A stretch of 64,000 bases of DNA from Pleodorina starrii (Eukaryota; Chlorophyta; Chlorophyceae; Chlamydomonadales; Volvocaceae): contig BRXU01000003.1 of assembly GCA_030267565.1 (NCBI GenBank), positions 5,865,001 through 5,929,000 on the forward strand, given 5' to 3'. This document shows, piece after piece, positions 1 to 10,252 of this stretch. The stretch's first letter is position 1. Each line of letters starts with the position of its first letter. A program made the position numbers and the translations under genes. The notes beneath the pieces are model-generated. The model was not told the origin of the DNA. It saw only the letters and a list, made by a program, of their open reading frames with translations, and searched no databases.

Positions 1-342
1 GAGGACGACGCCCGCTTTGGCGGTGCTGGCGGCTCCAGCAGGGGCGGTGGGCTTCCTGCGGCGGGTTTGCTGCCGTACAACACGCGGGACGCGCCACCGG
101 GAGGCGGCGGCGGCGGCGGCGGCGCAGCCGCCGCCGCGCCCTGGCATCCCGACGCTGCTGACGTGGACTGTGGCTGGCTGCTTTCCGCGTCCACTTCGGG
201 TCTGCAGCTTCCGGCATCTTCTTCAGTGGGTTCCGGAGCTGCGGCTGGAGGCTACAGGGCCGCCGGCAGCAGTAGCAGCTCGCGCCTGGCTGACGTCCCC
301 GGGGCAGCGGCGGCGGCGGCAGCGGCGGCAGCGGCGGCGACC

Positions 343-3300
343 ATGTTGCCGGTGCCGCCGCCGTCGCCGCCGCCGCGCGCTTCAGGTGTGATGATGTTCA
401 AGGATCATGTGCTCGTCCCAGGATCGTACGACGTGTACGGACGTGGGCCTCCCGGCGCCCGGGGCGGCGCTGGCGGCAGCAGCAGCGCCGCCGATCGGCT
501 CCTCACTCGCGTCGCGAGCGTGGGGGCCATGCACGGCAGCAGCGGCTTTGCCGTACGGGGACATCGTACGGCAAGCTACGTCGTCATGTTGCTCGTGTTG
601 ATGGGCCTTATGATGCTGGGGTTGGTGGGCTTTGCCATGCGCGGCAGCCTTCCGCCGGACCTCGTTTCCACCGGCCGTGGCGGCGGCGGCGGCGCCGCCA
701 TGCCTGCGCCCGCCGCCGTCGGCTACAGCCACGACGTCGCCGGCGGTGACGGCGGCGGCGGCTGGGGAGGCGTCCCCAGCTCCGCCGCCCTCACGACGCA
801 CCACAACAGCAGGCACGGCGCCGTACAAGGCGGCTTGCCGTACGGAGACAACCAGGCTGCCGTACAAGCCCAGTCTTCCGCACCGGCTCCACCGGACGCG
901 GACGGTCTGCCTGGTTTGGTTCCATCCATCGTTGTACGGCAGCACGACTTGAGCGCCGCCGCCGCCAACCCCGGCGGCTCCAGCCCTCGTGAAGGCCCTT
1001 GGTGGTCCCGAATTTCAGACAAGGTCTCGTCGTTCTTGACGCCTGACGGCGGCGGCGGCGAGGGCAGCGGTGGCGGCGCCGTCGCCGCCTCCGCCGCTGC
1101 CGGTCCAGCGGCTTCGCCGCCTCCGCCGGACCTCGATTCCGGGGGGGAGTTCCGCCCCGTCATCCAGAAGATCGAGCCGAACGAGGCCGCCGCCACCGCC
1201 GCCGCTGCATCCAATCCGCTGGACACTCCCCTCGCCGGCGCGATGACGTTGCACCACGCCGCCGCCGCCGCCGCCGCCGCGGCCACGTCGGCCGCTGGCG
1301 CGGGGTCAGCGTCGGGGTCAGCGGCGCTGGACTGGGAAGGTCGCCTGCCGCTGCCGCCGGTCCCGCCGCCGGTGCCGTACGACGCCGAGCAGCGCCGCTG
1401 GGCGGCGGCGTGGGCCCGCCGGCTTGACGTGCTGCCGCCGGCGGAGCCGGCAGACGGTCCCCGGGTCGACGGCGGCGACGGCGGCGCCGTCGGTCTGGTG
1501 GGCGCCGCCGGCTGCGTGCCGGTAGGGTACGGCACCGCGGACCTGACGCGCCTCAATGCGCTGTTCAACGCCACCGCCAACCCGCGCTACATCAACATCG
1601 GTGAGGTCGTTAGTGCCAGGTCGTTAGTTCGGAAGTTCGACAGGTGACTTCTTAAGTTCTTAGAGCTCTCAGGACTCAGCTGCAACCTCCTCGCAGGCAG
1701 CTGGCGACACAGCCAGCCCCCCGAGCCCAACCGCCTGGCTGCCCACCCCGACCCCGCGAGGGACCTGGCGGGCGGCGCGGCGCTGTTTGTGGTGTCGCGC
1801 TTCGGCCGCCTGGCGCTGGCGGACGGACGGCCCTTCCGCATCGCGGGGTTGGATGCGCCACAGCTTATGGAGTGGGCGGCGAGGAGGGAAACGCGGCCGC
1901 TGGTGCGGGAATGAGGGGAGGGGAGGGGAGGGGAGGGGAGGGGAGGGGAGGGGAGGGGAGGGGAGGGGAGGGGAGGGGAGGGGAGGGGAGGGGAGGGGAG
2001 GGGAGGGGAGGGGAGGGGAGGGGAGGGGAGGGGAGGGGAGGGGAGGGGAGGGGAGGGGAGGGGAGGGGAGGGGAGGGGAGGGGAGGGGAGGGGAGGGGAG
2101 GGGAGGGGAGGGGAGGGGAGGGGAGGGGAGGGGAGGGGAGGGGAGGGGAGGGGAGGGGAGGGGAGGGGAGGGGAGGGGAGGGGAGGGGAGGGGAGGGGAG
2201 GGGAGGGGAGGGGAGGGGAGGGGAGGGGAGGGGAGGGGAGGGGAGGGGAGGGGAGGGGAGGGGAGGGGAGGGGAGGGGAGGGGAGGGGAGGGGAGGGGAG
2301 GGGAGGGGAGGGGAGGGGAGGGGAGGGGAGGGAGGGGAGGGGAGGGGAGGGGAGGGGAGGGGAGGGGAGGGGAGGGGAGGGGAGGGGAGGGGAGGGGAGG
2401 GGAGGGGAGGGGAGGGGAGGGGAGGGGAGGGGAGGGGAGGGGAGGGGAGGGGAGGGGAGGGGAGGGAGGGGAGGGGAGGGGAGGGGAGGGGAGGGGAGGG
2501 GAGGGGAGGGGAGGGGAGGGGAGGGGAGGGGAGGGGAGGGGAGGGGAGGGGAGGGGAGGGGAGGGGAGGGGAGGGGAGGGGAGGGGAGGGGAGGGGAGGG
2601 GAGGGGAGGGGAGGGGAGGGGAGGGGAGGGGAGGGGAGGGGAGGGGAGGGGAGGGGAGGGGAGGGGAGGGGAGGGGAGGGGAGGGGAGGGGAGGGGAGGG
2701 GAGGGGAGGGGAGGGGAGGGGAGGGGAGGGGAGGGGAGGGGAGGGGAGGGGAGGGGAGGGGAGGGGAGGGGAGGGGAGGGGAGGGGAGGGGAGGGGAGGG
2801 GAGGGGAGGGGAGGGGAGGGGAGGGGAGGGGAGGGGAGGGGAGGGGAGGGGAGGGGAGGGGAGGGGAGGGGAGGGGAGGGGAGGGGAGGGGAGGGGAGGG
2901 GAGGGGAGGGGAGGGGAGGGGAGGGGAGGGGAGGGGAGGGGAGGGGAGGGGAGGGGAGGGGAGGGGAGGGGAGGGGAGGGGAGGGGAGGGGAGGGGAGGG
3001 GAGGGGAGGGGAGGGGAGGGGAGGGGAGGGGAGGGGAGGGGAGGGGAGGGGAGGGGAGGGGAGGGGAGGGGAGGGGAGGGGAGGGGAGGGGAGGGGAGGG
3101 GAGGGGAGGGGAGGGAGGAGCGGGCGGGGTTATCCACGTTTAGGCCGGAGCCCGGGCGGGGAGGGAGGGGAGGGAGAGCGGGGAGGGAGGGAGGGAGGCG
3201 AGAGGTGGGCAGCTGGCGGTGGTCCGGCCGGTATCAACCTCCTTGAGCCTGCGACCTTATACCGGTCCCGGTCCCGATCCCGATCATCCCGGCCTGATGT

Positions 3301-6300
3301 TTTCAAACCCCAAGTACTTGCCTCTGGCCGCAGGCTCAGCAGATGTTGGCTTCCGCCGCCCGACTAGGTCTGAACACGGTCCGCTTTCTGGCCTTCTCTG
3401 ACGGCCTGGTGCGGGAGCGGGAGCCGAGAGGAGCGGCCTCCGGAGGCGGTGGAGGTGAAGGTAGAGGTGGAGGTCGGCCGGTGGTTCAACCGGCTCCGGG
3501 GATTCTGGACAGACGCGTGCTCAGGTGGGTGGTGCTGGTGGTAGCGGGTAGTAGCGGGTGGTGCTCCTGCTTCCGGTCCCAACGAAACCCAAAACCCTAA
3601 AACCCTAAAAACCCTAAAAACCCTAAACCCTGAAACCCTAAAAACCAAACAATGAGCTGCGTCGACGCTGCTGCTGCTGTGGCTGCCGCGCAGTCGCGGG
3701 TTCGATTGGGTGGTCGCCGCGGCGCGGCGCTACAGGCTGCGCGTCATCCCCGTACTCACGGACGGCAGCAGTACACGGTACGGCGGTATGTGGCAGTACA
3801 TCCAGTGGATCAACGCCAACGACACCGTCACCGCCTTTTACACCAATGACACATACAAGGTGGGTCTGCGCGCCGTTGTTGTTGTTGGCGGGTTTTTTAT
3901 TCTGAGGGCGTACATTTTTTATCTGAGTGCGCCGGCGGCACAAATACAAATACAATCACGCACACCCTCTCCCTAACTTCCCTCCCTCCCTCCCTCCCTC
4001 CCTCCCTCCCTAACCTCCCTCCCTAATCCCCAACCCTCCCTCAACCCCTCTTATCCCCCTTAACCACCCCTCTCCTCCCCTTCCCTCCCCTCCCTCAGGC
4101 TCTCTTCTTTGACTACATGACGGCTCTGGCAGTGCGCAACAACAGCCTGACGCGCATGCAGCACCGCCACGACCCCACCATACTGGCATGGGACCTGGCA
4201 AACAGGTACACACGAACACACCGCCTCCGGGGGCCTCCGGGTGCCGCCGGGACTTGGGCGGCAGGAGGCGCGCTCACGTGCTTGCGAAGCGCGTATGTGT
4301 GTGTGTATGGAGGGGAGGACAGAGGGAGGGGCCGCAGCTTCCCCCGCGACGCAGCGGGAGTGGGGTACTGGTGTGGTGTGATGTGGTGTGGTGTGGTGTG
4401 GTGTACTGGTGTGGGAGGCGGCGCCGCAGCGCGCCATTGTATGTGTGTCGCCGCACCGCACATTATCGATGATGGGGACCAGTTACCGCATGTATGTGTG
4501 TGTATGCGCCGCGAGCAGCGTATGGTTTTGCAATGTTATCCGCAACCACCGAACCAACTAAACAACTGACCAACCGACCAACCAATAATCTCAACCGACA
4601 GGCCGCGCGACCCGGGCAACGCCGGCAGCGGGAACCTCCAGGGCTGGCTGCCGTACATGGCCGACTTTCTCCGCAAGATGGATCCCAACCACCTCATCTT
4701 TGCCGGCCTCGACGGCTTTTTCGGCCGCCACTCGCCGCACCTCCTGCCGTACAACCCGCCGTCGCACGTCTGGGCGCCGGCCGGCGGCCCCAAGCCGCCG
4801 CCGCCCCCCTTCACCGCCGCCGCCGCCGGCGCCGCCGGTGGCAATGCCACGGGAGGAGCTGTAGATCAGGGCAACCTGGCGGCGGCGGCGGCGGCGGCCT
4901 GGCCCGGGCCTTGGTGGGGCGGCAGCGGCAGTGCGCTTGGGGCTGACCCGTGGGACCCGGTGTGCGAGGGAACAGACTTCCTCCGAAACCAGGTGAGCCC
5001 TGATCGCAAGACCGTATGGGGACCGGAAGGGTGGCCCCGGGCATGGGTCCAGGAGCCGAGGGTCGAGGGAGGAAAAACCCAAGGTGTGCCGTCAGTCCAG
5101 GGGAAGGGAGGGCACCACGCACACTGCCCCCGCTGCCCGGACTGGCTTCCTTTCATAGCTTGTCTTGGCTGTGTGGCCCAGACGGGCCTTGTCCTTACTC
5201 CCCTCCCCCCTCCCCTCCCCTCCCCTCCCCTCCCCCTTCAAACACCCCAGATGATGCCCTCCCTGGACCTCTCCGCAGCCCACCTGGCGCCGGACGACTG
5301 GCTGCTGTGCGGTGCCGCCTGCCGCCTGCGCTGGGCGGAGGGATGGGTGGGGGCGCACCTGCTGGATGCACTCAGGTGGAGGGCCTGGGGCTATATGTGT
5401 GTGTGCGTGTGTGTTTGTGTATGTGTTGGGGTGTGTTGGAGTGCGTTGGGTTGGGGTGGGAGGGAGGGAGGGAGGGAGAGATAAAAACGGTACCGTGGCG
5501 GAGGAACGCAGGCGTGGGGGAGAGGGGGAAAGAAGGACAGCCCAAAGAAGCCGAAGCTGGCAGGATTTGGGGGGCGGGGGGTTACAGAGAGGGGAGAGCC
5601 ACGATCGCGCGAGTGGCTGGCGTGTGTGTGGGGCGAGTGGCTGTGGCGGCTTCTTCCCGGCTTGCTGGCTTGCTGGCTGGCTTGCTGGCTGCATTTGGTT
5701 GTGTCACAGCTCACAGGCGGCGCTGGATTGCAGGTCGCCGCATGCACACACCGTCACAGCCCCTCCCGCCCCTCCCCTCGCCTTCTTCCTATCATGTTCC
5801 TCTCGGAACCCCTCTCTCCCGGGCTCTGCCTGGCGGCGTTGAGCTGCCCCGGCAGGGCGCAGAAGCCGCTGCTGCTTATCGTGAATGCTGGCGGGTACGA
5901 GTACGGCGACGGCAGCGGCGGCGGCGGCGGCGGCGGCGGCACGGAGCCGCTGTCGCCGGAGGCGGCGGCCACGGCGGCCTACCGGCGGCAGCTGCTGACC
6001 AACACCTTTGCTGCGCTGGAGCGAGCGGACGCCGCTGGGATGCCCGTCGCAGGTACGGAGTACGGAGTACGGAGTACGGAGTACGGAACTTGACCACGGC
6101 ACCTCTTCACCCCGGTCTCGCCACGCCTCATTATCACAGCCCCCCACATGACTCCCGACAGTTGACCACCGCCGGGGCCACGTCCACTGCCGGCGGCGAC
6201 TACGTGTAATAATAATATTAATAACAATCGCATGGGTTCAAAAGAGGACGGGCCTCGCAAGCGGCGCTGCCCTCCTTTCCCTCCCTCCCTCGTCCTTCTC

Positions 6301-6681
6301 CTCGCTTCCCCTACCTCGCCGCTCCCGCGTCCTCCTGCCACACCCTCCACCCCTCTCCTCATGCCCGGGCGATCCCTGCGGCCCTCCCGCCCACCCGCCC
6401 GCCCGCCCACCGCCGCCGCTCTGCTGCAGGCACCCTCATCTCCACCTCCGCGTTGGATTGGGGAGTGCTGTCAGCGGCTGCCACCGCCGCCGCGGAGGCG
6501 GCTGCTGCTGCTGCCGCCGCCGCTTCAGACGCGGCCGCCGCCGCCGCCCACGCCTCCGCCTCCGCTGGAGCTCGAGCCGCCGCGGAATTCGGGGGGATGT
6601 CTCAGATGTCGGGGGTCCTTTTGTCCCGATTCACTGTGCCCGGCCCGGGAGCCAGCGGCAGCTTGAACGGACAAGGCAGCG

Positions 6682-6712
<31 letters not shown>

Positions 6713-7760
6713 CGACGGCAGCAGGGGCGGTGGGCAGGGCAGCGGAGACGGCGGCAGCGAACGCGCGGGCGTGGGTGGCGTTCCGCGCGGGGGTGTCGGG
6801 AGCGGCAACGGCGGAGGTGGAGGAGGCGGAGGCGGAGGCGATGTGGGTGGCGTTGTCAGGAGCAGCAAGAACAGTGGCGGCGGGGGGATGCAGCGTCGGG
6901 CTGACTCCACCGCTGCGGCCAGCGGCCCCGGGGGGATTGACGACGACGACGACGCGCTTCTCGGCGCCGGCCACGGCGGCGGTGGCGGCGGGGGCGACGG
7001 CGGCGGTGACGGCGGTGGCGACGGCGGTGGTGACGGCGGTGGTGACGGCGACGGCGGTGGTGACGGCGGTGGCTACATGGATGCTGATGGGGGCGGCGGC
7101 GCTGACGCTGGCAATGGCGACAGCGCCACTCGGGGTGGCAGTGCGGGGCTGGATGACGACGAGGGCGAGGGCGAGGGCGAGGGTGCATTGCGCGAGGCAA
7201 GGAGGCGCCTCCAGGCCGCCTGGCGTTGGGCGCCTGCGCTGCACGGCGGCACGGCGGCAGCGGATCCGTCGCGGCACGGCGGTTGCGGCGACGGCGGCGT
7301 CCTCACCGACCCGTGGGTCACTCGTCTGGCGCAGCAGCTCGAGTGGCGGCGGTTCATGAACTGGGAGTTGATGGCGCAGTGCGCGCAGCAGCAGGCGGCG
7401 GAGAGGCTGCGGCCGCCGCCTCCGCCGCCTCTGGAGGTGAAAGGCGCAGGGAACGCAGCAGCAGCGGCGGAGGCGGCAGCGGAGACGGAGACGGGAGAGG
7501 GTCTGTTCGGTGCCGAGGGCGACACGGCAGAGGCTTCGGGTGACGGGCATCCCCCGGGTGGGAGCCAGGCGACGAAGGCAGTGGGGGCAGCGGCGGCGGC
7601 GGCGACGGCGGCGACAACGGCGACGGCGGCGGCGCTGCTTGGCGGCAATGCGACCGTGGGGCTGGTGGGAAGCCACGCGGCAGCGCTGCGGCGCGTCGGG
7701 GCCCGGCCGACGGTGGCGGCGGTGGCGAGGACGTGGGCCGGGCAGCCGGCGCTGCGGTGA
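343..7760 (+). CDS. GH5 endo-beta-mannanase-like transmembrane protein, probable pseudoenzyme
   Basis: Model of 9 exons, about 1323 residues: 343-1600, 1697-1902, 3334-3524, 3694-3859, 4099-4205, 4602-4992, 5251-5375, 5856-6052, 6430-7760. All phases join. The frame stays open to the left edge; 343 is the first in-frame ATG, so the N-terminus may be longer. Residues about 77-100 form one hydrophobic helix (signal anchor). Residues about 446-830 follow plant GH5_7 mannanases block by block: a '[11 protein letters not shown]' strand, 'VRFLAFSDG', '[11 protein letters not shown]', 'MWQYIQWI', '[11 protein letters not shown]', '[13 protein letters not shown]', 'CEGTDF', 'HLAPDDWL', '[11 protein letters not shown]'. 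The acid/base Glu of the NEP motif is Arg643 and the nucleophile Glu is Asn825 by alignment, so hydrolysis is unlikely. The C-terminal ~440 residues are Gly/Ala/Asp-rich and disordered. Topology suggests the GH5-like domain lies outside the cytosol, perhaps binding beta-mannan-like glycans (inference). Confidence 0.82.
1914..3116 (+). repeat. GAGGG pentamer array, about 1.2 kb, in intron 2 of the GH5-like gene
   Basis: About 240 head-to-tail copies of GAGGG, essentially perfect. There are only two register slips (one base lost near 2331 and near 2464). The sense strand is pure purine. The array begins about ten bases after the 5' splice site at 1902/1903 and makes up most of the intron. Confidence 0.98.
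3127..3154 (-). repeat. Dispersed intronic repeat, module II (reverse copy)
   Basis: The reverse complement reads CTCCGGCCTAAACGTGGATA, matching the module II core seen at 14047, 15617, 19897, 20571 and 51762. It lies in intron 2 of the GH5-like gene just beyond the pentamer array. Confidence 0.7.
3586..3646 (+). repeat. Interstitial telomere-like repeat (CCCTAAAA type)
   Basis: A run of AACCCTAAA/CCCTAAAA units with slight length variation lies in intron 3 of the GH5-like gene. The unit equals the C-strand of the TTTTAGGG telomere repeat known from Chlamydomonas. A looser version is at 24165-24222. Confidence 0.85.
6053..6088 (+). repeat. GTACGGA heptamer microsatellite at a 5' splice site
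   Basis: Five tandem heptamers begin exactly at the GT of the exon 8 donor (6053) of the GH5-like gene, so every unit offers another GTACGG donor-like word. Confidence 0.85.
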
Positions 7761-10252
7761 GGCGATGACGTGGTGACCCGCGGGTCGCTGCGACACGTTG
7801 GTGACGTGACCCACGGGTCACCAACACAGGTGTGTGCTTTCCTTTTCCCGTCGAGGTGTGCAGTATCTTACTTGAGGAGGTATCGCTGGTGCTTTCTAAC
7901 GCACGACGGGCAGGTGCAAGGGCCGGGGCAGTTGGCAGGGGCATGTGCAGGGGCAGGTGTCAGGAGCAGGGGCAGGCATGTGCGGATGCGGGGAGGGGGG
8001 GAGGGTGAGCTGTGAAAAGGTGCAACAGGCGAGGAGGGGGATGGCAGCTCGCGGGGGCCTGGTATGCCCGCTTGTCCGGTTGCGGCAGCGGCGGTTTCGG
8101 AGCGCCTTCGCAGCGCGGGCCCGGGACGTGTGATAAGCGCGGTCGAGGGTGGCGACCTCTGTAGTAATGGTCGTACGAGGCGCCGTGGCACGGCCGCCTA
8201 TTGGCGAGCAATCATAAGCCGGCATCGGGAGGAGGTTACGGGGGTAACTTGAGTTCGCTAACCGGGGTGGGGAGGTGCCGTACGTTTTGAATGGTCTGTA
8301 TGTTTGGGACGTCGAAGAGCCTGTGGAGGGCACGAGCGACGCAAAAACTTGACACACGACCCACACACGCACTCTTGCTATTGCTTCACGGATTGGGTAG
8401 CAGCAGCTTTTGCTGCCGTGACATGTGGTGCTGGTAAACACGCGGCGGCGGCGGCCCCCCTCCCCCCTGCCGCGCCGACGTGCATGTAGCATGCCTCGGA
8501 AGACGGTGGGGAGGGGGCCCCCCGAAGTGAGGACGGTGGAGGTGGCGGCGGCGGCAGTGGCGGCGGCGATGGTGATGGTCATGGTGATGGTGATGGTGAT
8601 GGTGATGGCGATGGTGGTGTGAAGGCGGTGGTGGTGGTGGTGATGGCGGCGGTGGTAATTGCGGCGGCGGTGGTGGTGGTGATGGTGGCAGCGTCGGCTG
8701 TCTAGGGTCTGGGCCAGGCGTCGGAGCACGAGGCGCGCAGTGTCGGGTACCCTAGTGGGGTTCCGCCGCTGCGAGGGCAGAGGAAGACCTGATCAGCAAG
8801 CCAGGCCGGTGACACGACTGGGCGAAGAGCAGGGTTGCCCCTCCCGCAAGCGGCCTCCGCGCATTAGCGGCCTCCGTGTACGGTATCGCGGCTGCACTCT
8901 TTGCCAAGAGCCGCCGCCGCCGCCGCTGCCGCTGGCGGCGTCTGGCAGCTGTCGGGCTGGCTGGCGAAAGCGCGAAGAAATGGGGGTCCACGCGTGGCCA
9001 CGTCTGTGCGTGACGTTTGCGCGTGTTCCAGGAAGCCACCTGGCCACCGGTGATGTACCACCGGTGATAGTTTGCCGAAACGGAGGGGGGGGGAGCTGCA
9101 GCCGCGTGCGCTGCTGCCGAGCCCTCATATGGTGCAGTAACGCACGGCATCGGCTCGCGCTGCAGCTTAAGATGCTATAGAGGCACTTCAAGGCGTGTGG
9201 CCGCGCGCCCCGAGCTGCGTGCAATCGATGGCGCAAGTGGCCACGGGGGGAGGGCCGTAAAGCGCGAGCGGCGACACGACATCCAGACTTTGGGCAAGCG
9301 ATACAACAGTCCGACGCAGGCGGGCTAAGGCAAGCGGCAACCTAGATTCGCGTCGCAAGGCCGCCTGAGCCAGCCACGGTGCTGGCGCGCAAGCGGCGTT
9401 GATCGCAGGAGCACGGCGGCGGCTCCAGGAAGCCGGAAACACTGCCGGAACTTGACAGCGACGCAAGCAGTGCCATCCCTGCGGGAATGCGGTCCACTGG
9501 AGCATAATAGGATCAGTCCCTTGCTGCAACAGGCACATGTTTAAGCTGTACGGATGCGATTGCTGCTTTATTGGGCGTCACTTCCTGACAAATGTATGCG
9601 GCGTGCCTGGCGGCAGGACGGCACCATACCTGCTCGTTGACAGGAACCTGCGCAATGCTATGGATGCTCGGGATTTATGCTGGCATTTATAACACACTTC
9701 CAGGTATGGTCAAGTGCAGGCTCGAAACCCCGTTCCCCAACGCCCGGGGCGTAAAACCTTCGACGCGCTTCGATGGCTGTAGCCGGATTGCGAAACGCGC
9801 ATGACAGGCTTGTGGGAACAATGGTGCCGTTATCAAATACTATAGATACCTACGAGAATACTCTGACTGTCTGGCACTCAGCAGCTACACGGCTACAAAG
9901 TATTTCCGCTCAGTACGAATTGGGCGATCTTTAGCTTACTGTTTTGACACCTTGTATTGCTTGGCAAAGCTACGTTCCATTCTGCTTGTTCTCTATATTG
10001 GAAACAACATGCGATTCTACCTCGTTGACAAAAAGTGGTCATACAAATGCAAAATATGAGAGCGGCAGGGTGCCTCCGTTACACGAGCTCCAGCTTAAAT
10101 ATTTTTTGTAGGTAATAACGTATGAAACATTCTGCACGCTAAAATTATGCTTGCACGCCTGTGTTGTTACGATATGAAGACCTGACGGGCTTGCCCTGGC
10201 CAAGCCGGCCTTGAAGCTGGTGACTACATACACCCCCGTGGACGCCAAGTCG
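7761..10252. other. Intergenic region, no gene supported
   Basis: This lies between the GH5-like and the polytopic membrane genes. It should hold the 3' UTR of the first and the promoter of the second. I found no TGTAA signal close to the stop. Visible items are two palindromes at 7775-7786 and 7808-7819 and imperfect GGT/GAT microsatellites at 8540-8690. A lower-GC stretch at about 9540-10250 is plausible as the upstream region of the next gene. Open frames here have no recognisable domain. Confidence 0.6.

Noticed and set aside
382..945. Minus-strand open frames antisense to the Ala/Gly-rich exons (also at 6525-7814, 16755-18446 and 57370-58044)
   Set aside because: Shadows of GC trinucleotide repeats in real + strand exons; they have no domains and no splice or start context.
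1587..3137. Very long open frames on both strands across the pentamer array
   Set aside because: A five-base unit without stops reads open in every frame. The peptide is a pure repeat and the region is spliced out of the GH5-like gene.
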